64,000 nt of DNA from Lachnospiraceae bacterium 3-1 (GCA_000403255.2 KE159591.1:207823-271822); one strand, 5' to 3'. Counted from the first letter of the stretch, positions 45,063-53,725 are shown. A program made the numbers and translations. The notes: a model not told the origin generated them from the letters alone.

Positions 45063-46190
45063 TTAATCATTTAATGGTTCCGTGGGAACTTCAATCATAT
45101 CTGAGCCATCTTCATTTATATTCTCTGTCGGCAGTGGTGGCGTTGGTTCCGGCGTTTGCGTCGGCGGTGGTGGTGTCGGCGTAGCAATTGGGGATGGCGT
45201 TGGTTCCGGCGTTTGCGTCGGTTTTACCGTAGGGGTTCGCGTTGGCTTCTCATTCTTTGGCCTAAATCCATTGCTGATTACAATTTTAACTTCTGTCCCT
45301 GGCGGAACACTTTCCCCCGGGCTTACGGTCTGCTCCATCACATATCCCTCTAGCACTGTATCGCTATAATCTTCCCCTACTGTAACCGTAAGACCCAATT
45401 TTTCCAGCTCATTTTTCGCCTCATTTTTAGACTTGCCAACCACGTTCGTCACCTGAATTGGTTCAGGTCCTTTACTTACAACCAGCACAACCTTTGTCTT
45501 CTCATCTACATTTGCCCCTTCTTCTGGTGTTTGAGAAAAGATTATCCCAGCTTCTATCTTATTTGAATGGACTTGTTTTTCTATATGATAAGGAATCTTT
45601 AGAAATCTAAGAATCCTCTCCGCAGTCTCTTGAGACTTTCCCTTGACTTTGGGTACTTTTCTCAAATTCACATTAAAAATAAACTTTCTTTCCTCGTTTT
45701 CTACAATCGCCTTTTTTAAAGCATTCGGATTATTTATTATGAGTTCATCATCCCAGCGAACGGACAGAATAACATCTGTTCCTCCCTCTACAAATTTTTC
45801 TGGCTTAGGATTACAGTCCGTTACCTTTAAAGCATGATTCATTAAGTCTTCTCTTGTTTTCAAACGTTCCTTTGTTTTTTCATCAGCTTCAAGATTATCA
45901 TCCGTACACTTCAGACCTGCATCCCTTATCCGAGAAGACGCTTGTTCATAAGATTCATTTCCCAAATTGATGTTAGGTACATATGTATAATGCGCTTTGG
46001 TTAAAATAATGCAAATACTCACTATTATGGCCACAACTGTTGGAACTATTACTAAGATAATTTTCAATTTTTTACTTGGGGGATTTGTAAAATATGCAAA
46101 TAAACCGCTAACAACAATCCCTAGTCCAAAAGTAATTAACTCATTCCAATCATAAAGTATCTGTAGGATACAAGAATATATAAACTCCAA
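45063..46190 (-). CDS. Membrane protein with PASTA domains and Pro/Thr-rich tail, no kinase
   Basis: This 375-residue protein starts at a TTG (46190) with GGGGGAG 8 nt upstream; no ATG is in a better place. Two transmembrane helices (about 17-36 and 42-64) lead to an external region with about three PASTA-like domains (about 70-305, e.g. VPKVKGKSQETAERILRFL and VTNVVGKSKNEAKNELEKLGL). The tail is a PTQTPEPTPSP repeat region. PASTA domains normally bind muropeptides on PrkC-type kinases, but here the kinase domain is missing and replaced by two helices. The Pro/Thr tail may span the wall. It is first gene of the surface-protein operon. Confidence 0.88.
   Translation of the reverse strand: MEFIYSCILQILYDWNELITFGLGIVVSGLFAYFTNPPSKKLKIILVIVPTVVAIIVSICIILTKAHYTYVPNINLGNESYEQASSRIRDAGLKCTDDNLEADEKTKERLKTREDLMNHALKVTDCNPKPEKFVEGGTDVILSVRWDDELIINNPNALKKAIVENEERKFIFNVNLRKVPKVKGKSQETAERILRFLKIPYHIEKQVHSNKIEAGIIFSQTPEEGANVDEKTKVVLVVSKGPEPIQVTNVVGKSKNEAKNELEKLGLTVTVGEDYSDTVLEGYVMEQTVSPGESVPPGTEVKIVISNGFRPKNEKPTRTPTVKPTQTPEPTPSPIATPTPPPPTQTPEPTPPLPTENINEDGSDMIEVPTEPLND
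45136..45232 (-). repeat. Direct repeat encoding the Pro/Thr tail
   Basis: A segment containing GTTGGTTCCGGCGTTTGCGT (plus strand) occurs twice, about 60 bp apart, with GGTGGTGGTGTCGG-type filler between. It encodes TQTPEPTP blocks and could change length by slippage or recombination. Confidence 0.65.
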
Positions 46191-46671
46191 AATATTTTCT
46201 CCCCCTCTCTCGTTAACAACAAAAATGCGCCTAAATCCGATATCATATGATTAACAATAAACACAAAATATCAAAATAAAGACGCTATTTATTATGATAG
46301 CAAAGAAATGATAAAAATAAGCATATTTTTGATCTTTCCCCACGAAAAAACATACAATCATTTTCTTTTATTCCAAGTATCCAACAAAATATTGCAAATT
46401 AAGAAGAGATAATCGTATGTTATATTTATTCTACAACAAAATTTTCAATTTGAATAGACTTTTTTTACATTTTTTGGCATTTTTATATTTCAGTTTCTTT
46501 TTCTTTTTTCAGCTAATGAGTAAACACTATCTACCATTTACGTTAAAAAAGGGTTTTACAAAGGGACACTTCACATAAGGAAGTGTCCCTTGTGGCATTT
46601 TGGGAAATTTGTAAAGACGGTTGGCTATGATGAATTTGTAGGAATAATTAAATATACTGGAGGAAACTACA
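46191..46671. other. AT-rich intergenic region before the accessory island
   Basis: This 481-bp region has no gene I can support. It must hold the promoter of the surface-protein operon (minus strand), but no clean -35/-10 pair was found. Its right part carries a strong hairpin at 46561-46591, and the DNA becomes poly-T/A rich at 46435-46510. It marks the left boundary of the TnpV/IS66 island. Confidence 0.5.
46561..46591. repeat. Perfect 12-bp hairpin upstream of tnpV
   Basis: AAGGGACACTTC pairs with GAAGTGTCCCTT around a 7-nt loop. On the minus strand TTTGTAAAA follows. It may be the terminator of a lost gene, or a left-end element of the mobile region. Confidence 0.6.
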
Positions 46672-47043
46672 ATGAAATCATTATTTGAACAATTTGGTGG
46701 TACATACCGAAAGGAAAACAACTATGTTATTCCAAATCTTGAAATGCCAGATATAGCAAATTTTGAAATCGGTTTTTACGGTCAACGGCATCTATATTTT
46801 TTACAGAATTATCGTAGAGTAACCTACATTAATTTACTTACGAGTGGGAATCTCAATGAATATCTTGTAGAGATTGACAAGCAGGCACAAAAACGTTTTT
46901 TTCGGATTGTAGAGCAGATGAAACAAAAACAAGAAATGACAGAACAATTAAAGGCAATTAACCCTTTAAAATGGACACAATTAATGAATTGTATCAGACA
47001 ACAGGCAAATGAAATTATTTTTGCAGAACTTATTTTTAATTGA
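46672..47043 (+). CDS. tnpV: Transposon-encoded protein TnpV
   Basis: This 123-residue protein matches the TnpV family of clostridial transposons and conjugative elements: KSLFEQFGGTYRKENNYVIP at the start, GFYGQRHLYFLQNYRRVTYINLLTSG in the middle and WTQLMNCIRQQANEIIFAELIFN at the end. TnpV proteins accompany integrative elements and their exact role is unknown. The start has GGAGG 8 nt upstream. No recombinase is nearby, so it marks a decayed element. It lies upstream of two nuclease genes. Confidence 0.9.
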   Translation: MKSLFEQFGGTYRKENNYVIPNLEMPDIANFEIGFYGQRHLYFLQNYRRVTYINLLTSGNLNEYLVEIDKQAQKRFFRIVEQMKQKQEMTEQLKAINPLKWTQLMNCIRQQANEIIFAELIFN

Positions 47044-47178
47044 TTTTGAAAGCGGCATTGGCGTACAGCTAATGTCGCTGTTTCATCTGAGAAAGTGGAA
47101 AAATTCATTTGTATATGGTAAAATGGAAAACACATATACAGTCAAAGGATAGGATATACTGATTGGAGGAAGATAAAA

Positions 47179-48237
47179 GTGGCAGGCGGAGAGGTTGGCT
47201 TTATTGTGGATGATGAATATAAAGCATGGATAGAAAATATAAAGAACAGGATAAAGCATAGTCAGATAAAGGCTTCTGTTAAGGTGAATCATGAGATGCT
47301 TGATTTATATTGGGATATAGGCAGAGATATTGTTGCCAAGCAGAAAAATGCAAAATGGGGAGAGGCATTTCTTGCAACAATGAGTAAAGATTTACGAAAG
47401 ACTTTTCCTAATATGTCGGGTTTTTCAGTGCAAAACTTAAAAAGCATACGTTATTGGTACAAATTTTATAACTCCGACGAAAATGGCTTACAGGCTGTAA
47501 GCCAAATGGAATTAATTGAAAAAATAATTAAATCTATTCCGTGGGGGCATAATCAGAGGATTATGTATAAGTGTAAAAATATTGCAGAAGCATTATTTTA
47601 TGCGCAGAAAACGATGGATAACGGTTGGAGCAGAACTGTTTTAGAACATCAAATAGATAGCGGTCTGTATGACAGACAAGGCAAAGCTATTACCAATTTT
47701 CAATTAAAATTGCCAGAGCCGCAATCTGATTTAGCTGAACAAACATTGAAAAATCCATACAATTTTGACTTTCTGACCTTGAGAGAAAAATATGACGAAA
47801 AAGAATTGGAAGATGCCCTTATCAATCAAATTACTCAATTTCTATTAGAATTGGGCACAGGTTTTTCGTATCTTGGCAGGCAAATACATTTGCATGTCGG
47901 CGAAAGTGAATTCTATATGGATTTGCTTTTTTACCATGTCCGCCTTCATTGCTATGTTGTAGTGGAACTGAAAACGGAAAAATTCAAGCCAGAATTTGCA
48001 GGAAAATTAAATTTTTATGTCACGGCTGTCAATAAACAGATGAAAACTGAAAAGGATAATCCGACAATTGGTATACTAATATGTAAGGATAAAGATGATG
48101 TCGTTGCTGAGTATGCGCTCGATGATATTTCACAACCAATTGGGATTGCAGAATATGAATTGACAAAGGTACTTCGTGAGGAATTTAAGAGCAGTCTACC
48201 GACAGTAGAGGAAATAGAAAGTGAACTCTCCGAATAA
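47179..48237 (+). CDS. DUF1016/YhcG-family PD-(D/E)XK nuclease protein
   Basis: This 352-residue protein has a GTG start with GGAGG about 9 nt upstream. The N-terminal DUF1016 domain (about 15-165: YWDIGRDIVAKQ, MSKDLRKTFPNMSGFSVQNL, IPWGHNQ) precedes a C-terminal YhcG nuclease domain (about 185-340) with LNKNPYNFDFL-like FDFLTL, GTGFSYLGRQ, the D of EFYMDLLFYH and VVVELKTEKF giving the D...ExK active site. Members are found in mobile DNA and restriction-type defence loci, and act on DNA. It stands alone with its own promoter, between TnpV and an HNH gene. A matched pair of hairpins lies in and after the gene. Confidence 0.92.
   Translation: MAGGEVGFIVDDEYKAWIENIKNRIKHSQIKASVKVNHEMLDLYWDIGRDIVAKQKNAKWGEAFLATMSKDLRKTFPNMSGFSVQNLKSIRYWYKFYNSDENGLQAVSQMELIEKIIKSIPWGHNQRIMYKCKNIAEALFYAQKTMDNGWSRTVLEHQIDSGLYDRQGKAITNFQLKLPEPQSDLAEQTLKNPYNFDFLTLREKYDEKELEDALINQITQFLLELGTGFSYLGRQIHLHVGESEFYMDLLFYHVRLHCYVVVELKTEKFKPEFAGKLNFYVTAVNKQMKTEKDNPTIGILICKDKDDVVAEYALDDISQPIGIAEYELTKVLREEFKSSLPTVEEIESELSE
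47485..47503. repeat. Hairpin GGCTTAC-N5-GTAAGCC inside the DUF1016 gene
   Basis: A perfect 7-bp stem, extended by T-A, in the coding sequence for NGLQAVSQ. Its near copy lies 4 bp after the stop codon of the same gene (48241-48259). Confidence 0.7.
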
Positions 48238-48240
48238 ATT

Positions 48241-48259
48241 GGCTTACGGCTTGTAAGCC
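48241..48259. repeat. Hairpin GGCTTAC-N5-GTAAGCC after the DUF1016 gene
   Basis: Same stem as at 47485-47503 with a slightly different loop (GGCTT versus AGGCT). It could be the gene's terminator, though only ATTTGTAGTTT follows. Confidence 0.6.
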
Positions 48260-48331
48260 GATTTGTAGTTTAAAAAATTAAGAGGATTTATTTGAGAGTA
48301 TCTCTTGAAATATCGAAAGGAATTTATAAAT

Positions 48332-49252
48332 ATGGTGTGTGCGTATTGCGGAAAAGAAGCAAAGGGAACTAAAGAACATATTGTTTCAAGTGCAATATTA
48401 GATTTGTTTCCAGAATGTTATATAACCTTTGATGAAACGAGAAATAGGATTCATGAATCAGACCCTATGGTAAAAGATGTTTGTGCTGAGTGTAACAATA
48501 AACGGATTTCATATATTGATAGTTATGCCAAAGATTTCATAGCGAGATACTTTATTCAAACTTATAGTGAAAATGACGAGGTTGAAATAGAATATGATTA
48601 TGTTATGATTCAAAAAATGCTATTGAAATATGCCTACAATGATATGCGGTCGCATAAAGAAGATTGCTCATTTTTTGATGAAGAAATAAAACAATTTCTT
48701 ATGAATTCCAATGATACTTTTCCTAAAACAAACATTACCATATTGTGTGGGATTGTTGTTAATGTTTCTCCTATTCCCGATGCAATGTTTGGAAATCTTA
48801 AATTACGTTGGGGTAAAAATCCATTTTTTTACTCAAACAGTACGATAAGAAACGTAAACTATGAGACAGGACAGATTACTTTAAATGATGATATAGAAAA
48901 ACAAAGTTTCCCAGATTTAGAAATTTCATATGTATTTAGATTTAATAGTGTACAGTTTTTATTGCTTTGTTGGGACAAAAAGTCAAATAAAATTGGACAA
49001 AATCGTACCGTTTTGCAATACCAATATCCATATTATTTGATGAATGAGAATGAAACAAAAGCAGTGTTGCCTATATGTACAGACGAATTAAATTACCATA
49101 GATTTGACCATATACATGTTCGATGGGATGGATTATTTGAAGTTGGTTTAATGAGAAAATATGCAAACGGTGGTAACTATGAGTATAAAGAATTGTATGA
49201 AAGAGCATGGAAAGAGGAAGAAAAAAAGATAAAAGACGAACATCCTCGCTAA
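48332..49252 (+). CDS. HNH-type nuclease-like protein, 306 residues
   Basis: Start ATG at 48332 (MVCAYCGKEAKGTKEHI), with AAAGGAA upstream. The N-terminal 65 residues form a zinc-finger HNH core: CAYC, KEHIVSSAIL with the catalytic His, then VCAECNNKRIS. The rest (about 70-306) is beta-rich with hydrophobic and aromatic motifs (FLLLCWDKKSN, HVRWDGLFEVGLM) and is not recognised. Standalone HNH proteins of this type are common in defence and mobile islands. The gene ends 40 bp before the IS66 left end and may have lost its original neighbour to the insertion. Confidence 0.8.
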   Translation: MVCAYCGKEAKGTKEHIVSSAILDLFPECYITFDETRNRIHESDPMVKDVCAECNNKRISYIDSYAKDFIARYFIQTYSENDEVEIEYDYVMIQKMLLKYAYNDMRSHKEDCSFFDEEIKQFLMNSNDTFPKTNITILCGIVVNVSPIPDAMFGNLKLRWGKNPFFYSNSTIRNVNYETGQITLNDDIEKQSFPDLEISYVFRFNSVQFLLLCWDKKSNKIGQNRTVLQYQYPYYLMNENETKAVLPICTDELNYHRFDHIHVRWDGLFEVGLMRKYANGGNYEYKELYERAWKEEEKKIKDEHPR

Positions 49253-49291
49253 AAAATTTATAAATATTTAGGCTTGTGTAAAAGATGTTAT

Positions 49292-49313
49292 GTAAGCGAT
49301 TAATAACACACCG
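49292..49313 (+). repeat. IS66 left inverted repeat
   Basis: Starts GTAAGCGATTAATAACACAC and matches the right end with two differences in 22 bp. A flanking 8-mer (GATGTTAT) is not duplicated on the right. Confidence 0.85.
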
Positions 49314-49466
49314 TTCCACAAATCGTTCCACTTCTGAGATAATACAGTAAATAAACAGTAAATGGCTGCTGTTTCTATTCGCATATCCAGATGCTGTCGC
49401 ATCACTACTCTTTTCTGAAAAAGGTAGCCGGTTACTGTGCAATAACTACTTCACGAGGAACAATAA

Positions 49467-49859
49467 ATGAGGAGCAAAAATAAAACCGAGGCTGAATGGA
49501 TGACTCTGATCCAGACATGCCGCAGCAGCGGTCTGACAGACAGATCCTGGTGTGAACAGAACGGCATTTCAATCAATACATTTTACAATACGATTTCAAA
49601 ACTCAGGAAAAAATCATGTGTCATTCCGAAGTCACTTGAGAGTCGTGTGAATGAATTACCGGAAATTGTTCCGGTATCTGTGAGCAGTGAAGACGACACA
49701 CTGGTATCGGATATGTCCGGGCAGCGGAACACTGATACACTGGAAACGGATACCATTGCTGCAATTACGGTTACAGTGAATGGCTGTTCTGTTGAAATCA
49801 AAAACAATGCCTGCAGAGACCTGATTTACAATACATTATCAGCTCTGCAGCAATTATGA
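49467..49859 (+). CDS. tnpA: IS66 accessory protein TnpA
   Basis: This 130-residue protein starts MRSKNKTEAEWMTLIQTCRS, with a helix-turn-helix SGLTDRSWCEQNGISINTFY, typical of IS66 Orf1. It ends at 49859, overlapping tnpB by 4 bp. The role in transposition is auxiliary, and a DNA-binding function is likely from the helix-turn-helix. ATGAGG is preceded by AGGAACAATAA as a weak ribosome site. Confidence 0.93.
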   Translation: MRSKNKTEAEWMTLIQTCRSSGLTDRSWCEQNGISINTFYNTISKLRKKSCVIPKSLESRVNELPEIVPVSVSSEDDTLVSDMSGQRNTDTLETDTIAAITVTVNGCSVEIKNNACRDLIYNTLSALQQL

Positions 49860-50209
49860 TCGGGGATTTGTCCAGAGTACAGAAAATCTATCTGGTAACA
49901 GGGCGGACTGACATGAGAAAGTCATTCGACGGCCTCATGGCAGTCATCCGGGATAACTTCCAGCTGGATCCCTTTACCAATGCAGTGTTTTTGTTCTGTG
50001 GACGAAAAAACAATACCATGAAAGCCCTCTATTTCGACCGTGATGGATTTGTACTCTTACAGAAACGGTTAGACAATGGAAAGTTTCAGTGGCCGCGTAA
50101 TTCATCTGAAGTCCGTCCTTTAACAAGACAGGAATTCCGATGGCTGATGGAAGGGCTTTCCATTGACCAGCCCAGGGCAATCCAGCCGGCGAAAGGCAGG
50201 GACTTCTGA
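49856..50209 (+). CDS. tnpB: IS66 accessory protein TnpB
   Basis: This 117-residue IS66 Orf2 protein has IYLVTGRTDMRKSFDGLMAV, FLFCGRKNNTMKALYFDRDG and LYKRLDNGKFQWPR-like FVLLQKRLDNGKFQW, the family's hallmarks. Its start overlaps the end of tnpA, so translation is coupled. It is needed for IS66 transposition, but the mechanism is not established. Confidence 0.95.
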   Translation: MIGDLSRVQKIYLVTGRTDMRKSFDGLMAVIRDNFQLDPFTNAVFLFCGRKNNTMKALYFDRDGFVLLQKRLDNGKFQWPRNSSEVRPLTRQEFRWLMEGLSIDQPRAIQPAKGRDF

Positions 50210-50493
50210 TTTGTGCAATATGCAGAATTTAAAAAAATATTTCTGCTGCAGAAAGCTGCTGTAACCCGGAGATATCCACAGATGTGAAATCATGGGGAAA
50301 GTTGTTCAGGGAAACTTGTCCCGTCATACACAAGGCTGTGGATAACTTTCTGGAGTTCCTGTAAAAACAGCTGGTTTATGAGTGAAAAAAAGATACTTTG
50401 GATTCGTCATAATGCCAGTGTCCTTTTTGCCGGCATTTGCGGTAATTCCGCCATTTTAGTACAATACATGTATCTTAAAAGAAGGAGGAATTC

Positions 50494-52224
50494 ATGGTGG
50501 ATCCAAAGGGGCAGAACATACTTTTCCGAAACCAGCTTGCACAGAAAGAACAGCTGATGCAGATGCAGAATGAGCGTCTGGCAGAGCAGACAGAAACAAT
50601 CAAAGATCTGCGGGCAACCGTTGACCGTATGACAGAAGAGATTGCAGGACTCCGGGAGACCGTGAATGAATTCCAGCGGATGCTCTTTGGCAAAAGCAGC
50701 GAAAAAACAAAGAACAATGCAGAAACAGAAGATGCAGCACCGGAAGACATGGAGAAAGTGCCGACTACGGTAAAGAGTCATACAAGAACAACACGGAAAG
50801 CAAAAGCCACCCGTGAAGACCAGTACGGAAATCTGCCAGTCCATAAAGAGGCGATCCCACTGCCGGAAGAAGAGAAACAGTGTCCTTACTGTAATTCACA
50901 GATGGAACCCATAGGGGAAACATTTGTCCGGGAGGAGCTTCGGATTACCCCGGCAAAGGTGGAACGCATCCATTATTATCAGGAAAAATGGATCTGCCCG
51001 GACTGCAGACAGGACGGGGATGGAACATTTGCAGAATCCAAAGCACCTGCCGCGCTGATTCCACACAGTCCGGCATCACCATCCATTGTCGCTTATGCTG
51101 CAATGGAAAAGATCAGTCTGGCAATGCCGTACTACCGTCAGGAATACCTGATGAATCAGCTGGGATTTACACTTCCGAGGGAAACGATGGCAAACTGGAT
51201 CATTTACGCTGCAGAGAATTATTTCTATCCGGTCTATGAGCGGATGCGCGAAGAGCTCCTGACACGTGACCTTGTGCATGCAGATGAGACGCCATGCCGG
51301 GTGCTGCGTGAAAAAGGACGTGCCGCTGAACAGATATCATATATGTGGTTATACACAACCGGCAATGATGGTCTGGCAGCGGTCGTGCTCTACGATTACC
51401 AGCCAAGCCGGAAAGGAGCATGCGCCCAGGACTTTCTGGAAGGATTTCATGGTCTGGTACAGTGTGACGGATATCAGGGTTACAATAAACTGGAAGACGT
51501 CATACTGGTATGCTGCCTTGCACATGCAAGGCGTAAGTTCTTCGAAGCGGTTCCTGCAGGCAGGCGTAAAAAGCTTAAGCTGCTGGATATCAATTCAGAT
51601 GCAGCAATCGAAGATACCGCACTTCCGGATGGGGAAGAAGCAGGGCAGCTGCTTCCTGCGGAGATCGGACTTATGTATTGCAACAAGCTCTTCTATCTGG
51701 AACGGACGCTGAAGGATCTGAAACCGGAAGAACGGAAACAACAAAGGCTGGAACTGGAACAGCCCGTATGGGAGCAGTTCTGGAACTGGCTGGACACACT
51801 GCATCCAAGTGGCGGAAGCAAGCTTGGGAAAGCGGTGGCCTATGCCCAAAACCACCATGACACCCTGATGAACTATCTGCTGGATGGCAGATGTGAGATC
51901 TCGAATAACCGTGCGGAACGAAAGGTCAAGAGCTATGCAATCGGACGGAAAGCATTCTTATTCCACACATCAGAGGCAGGTGCAGGGGCAAGCGCAGTAA
52001 TGTACAGCATTGTCGAAACTGCAAAAGCGAACAATCTGAATATCTTCCAGTATCTCTATACGGTACTCCTGTATATGCCGGATTACATGAATTCGTCCGC
52101 AGGTATAGAACAGCTGATGCCATGGAGCGATTTTATTAAGGAGCAATGTTCAGGACTCATTGATGTGGAGTCAAATGTTCCAGAAAAAAGAATTCCCCTG
52201 CCACTTGCGGAGCAGAGGGATTGA
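50494..52224 (+). CDS. tnpC: IS66 transposase TnpC
   Basis: This 576-residue transposase starts after AAGAAGGAGG. A coiled-coil leucine-zipper region (about 5-75) precedes a zinc-binding domain (CPYCNSQM and CPDCRQ) and a DDE core with D in HADETPCRVL, D in VQCDGYQGYNKL and E in ISNNRAERKVKSYAIGRKAFLF. All catalytic residues are present, so the element could be active. The 284 bp before it (50210-50493) hold no gene. Confidence 0.96.
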   Translation: MVDPKGQNILFRNQLAQKEQLMQMQNERLAEQTETIKDLRATVDRMTEEIAGLRETVNEFQRMLFGKSSEKTKNNAETEDAAPEDMEKVPTTVKSHTRTTRKAKATREDQYGNLPVHKEAIPLPEEEKQCPYCNSQMEPIGETFVREELRITPAKVERIHYYQEKWICPDCRQDGDGTFAESKAPAALIPHSPASPSIVAYAAMEKISLAMPYYRQEYLMNQLGFTLPRETMANWIIYAAENYFYPVYERMREELLTRDLVHADETPCRVLREKGRAAEQISYMWLYTTGNDGLAAVVLYDYQPSRKGACAQDFLEGFHGLVQCDGYQGYNKLEDVILVCCLAHARRKFFEAVPAGRRKKLKLLDINSDAAIEDTALPDGEEAGQLLPAEIGLMYCNKLFYLERTLKDLKPEERKQQRLELEQPVWEQFWNWLDTLHPSGGSKLGKAVAYAQNHHDTLMNYLLDGRCEISNNRAERKVKSYAIGRKAFLFHTSEAGAGASAVMYSIVETAKANNLNIFQYLYTVLLYMPDYMNSSAGIEQLMPWSDFIKEQCSGLIDVESNVPEKRIPLPLAEQRD

Positions 52225-52226
52225 GG

Positions 52227-52245
52227 GTAAACGGCAGCCGTTTAC
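52227..52245 (+). terminator. Hairpin after the IS66 transposase
   Basis: GTAAACGGC-A-GCCGTTTAC, a perfect 9-bp palindrome starting 3 bp after the tnpC stop. With only a 1-nt centre the RNA loop would open a few pairs. No T-run is present. Confidence 0.4.
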
Positions 52246-52276
52246 TGCTTAAAACTAATTTTTGAAAAAAGGTAGG

Positions 52277-52298
52277 CGGTGAGTTATTCATCGCTTAC
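52277..52298 (-). repeat. IS66 right inverted repeat
   Basis: On the minus strand it begins GTAAGCGATGAATAACTCAC. It ends 18 bp from the stop codon of the Wzz-like gene. Confidence 0.85.
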
Positions 52299-52315
52299 AA
52301 ATAATCTAAGAATTA

Positions 52316-53725
52316 CTATACTAATACTACAACTCCTAAAATATAATTTTTATACTCCCTTGCAAGATTCAATTCATTTGAAATTTCATCATAAATTGAC
52401 TTACCCCTTTGCTCCACAAAAAGAAAATTGCCAATTGCCGTTCCCTGTTTCAGAGATTCTGCATCATAAAAAATATTTCCACCTTCTTCTATTTGAAGAT
52501 TCTGTGCAGATAACTCTTTTTTTAACATATCCCAAACTTCTATATCTATACTTTCATATTCACTTCCTGTTATATACACACAATCAATTCCCTGCTTTTT
52601 ACAAGAAAGAACTATGTTCGCAGATAGTACCTTTATTTGCTGCTCCATGGTTAATTTCTTTTTCTTTCTGTTCTTTATTGCTAGTAATTTTTTATCAATG
52701 CTCGACAAAAATTTTCTTTTTTGCGACGGGATACTTATTTCCCCCAAAAGTCGAACATTATATAGCACAGGAACCTCTTCCGAATTCTGAAGCTTAGCTG
52801 TGAAAAGCATTTTACAGACAATCCAAATAATGATCAGAAAAATTCCCACAAACGCTCCTAGTAAAAAGTATTTTTTACTTAAAGATGGGCGCACTACAGA
52901 TGTGGTACTCCCTTTTATATCATCCTGCAATTTATCATTTAATAATTCTAGTTGTTGTTCCGACATATTTGCTTTTAAAGCATTTAATTGCACATTCAAA
53001 TAAACAATATTATTGGAAATCGTATGCTTCCTATCTACTAATCCTGTGTCAACAACTACATTTTTCGATTCTCCCAATAACTGCAATTCATGAGAACCAA
53101 TTTTCTGTAATTCAGACTCCTTCTTTTTTAATGTAGATTTAACAAACTCTGCTATTTCTTCTAATTTTTTTTCTTCTGGATATGCTATTTTTATTGAAAC
53201 AGAATTTCCGATCATTCCTATCGCCCAAAGTTCGCTTATATCTTCCTGGCTAATAGGCAATTGTAACGTTTTTATTACACTCTGACTCATTTCGCCACTT
53301 ATAATATAATTATAATACATTGTTACTACATCACTTGTATAATCGTTTTGTGTATCTTGTGTATAATTAAACATATAATCTGACTTGACATAATATTGTA
53401 ACTCAATCACATGCTTTTCGTATGGATCTATTTGCATTAATACTGAAGTATCCAAATACTCCTGATATTCTTCTAACCTTTTTATTATTTCCCTTACATT
53501 TGAAATTTGATTTTTCTCTTCATTCGTCAATCCAGCCATCATATTTTGCTCTATACTAATATTTTGTGATGTCTGATAAGTTCTCCAGTCTTTAAAGTAT
53601 TTTATTTCCATAAACAAAACTGCAAAAATGACTCCAAAACATATGATCTGACGCCAGCTAAATAATATATTCCAAAACAATTCCATCAAATCCAATTCAC
53701 GTTCCATTCCCTTTTGTTTTTCCAT
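52316..53725 (-). CDS. Wzz-like chain-length protein with degenerate BY-kinase domain
   Basis: This 469-residue protein starts at ATG 53725 (GGAGG 8 nt upstream). Two transmembrane helices (about 23-41 and 290-310) enclose an extracellular coiled region, as in Wzz/CapA copolymerases that set polymer length. The cytoplasmic tail (about 350-469) has the fold pattern of the tyrosine kinase CapB/CpsD (LSANIVLSCKKQGIDCVYIT, then YDEISNELN and YILGVVVLV) but GSEYES replaces the Walker A GxGKS. The tail also lacks the Tyr cluster, so it should be inactive. It is last gene of the polysaccharide operon and ends 18 bp from IS66. Confidence 0.82.
   Translation of the reverse strand: MEKQKGMERELDLMELFWNILFSWRQIICFGVIFAVLFMEIKYFKDWRTYQTSQNISIEQNMMAGLTNEEKNQISNVREIIKRLEEYQEYLDTSVLMQIDPYEKHVIELQYYVKSDYMFNYTQDTQNDYTSDVVTMYYNYIISGEMSQSVIKTLQLPISQEDISELWAIGMIGNSVSIKIAYPEEKKLEEIAEFVKSTLKKKESELQKIGSHELQLLGESKNVVVDTGLVDRKHTISNNIVYLNVQLNALKANMSEQQLELLNDKLQDDIKGSTTSVVRPSLSKKYFLLGAFVGIFLIIIWIVCKMLFTAKLQNSEEVPVLYNVRLLGEISIPSQKRKFLSSIDKKLLAIKNRKKKKLTMEQQIKVLSANIVLSCKKQGIDCVYITGSEYESIDIEVWDMLKKELSAQNLQIEEGGNIFYDAESLKQGTAIGNFLFVEQRGKSIYDEISNELNLAREYKNYILGVVVLV

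Larger units (their letters stand above)
49292..52298 (+). mobile_element. IS66-family insertion sequence, complete
   Basis: A 3007-bp element is bounded by GTAAGCGATTAATAACACACCG at the left and its inverted copy at the right, here matching in 20 of 22 positions. It contains the three IS66 genes tnpA, tnpB and tnpC in the normal order, all intact. Expected 8-bp target duplications are not present: GATGTTAT at left, AAATAATC at right. A GTAAACGGC/GCCGTTTAC hairpin lies just after tnpC. The element separates the HNH gene from the polysaccharide operon. Confidence 0.93.

Noticed and set aside
46191-46671. Possible small RNA or riboswitch in the AT-rich gap
   Set aside because: Only one hairpin and no conserved core motif could be found.
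49071-49442. Minus-strand frame of 123 codons across the HNH gene end and IS66 left end
   Set aside because: It crosses the mobile-element boundary and is antisense to the HNH gene, so it is fortuitous.
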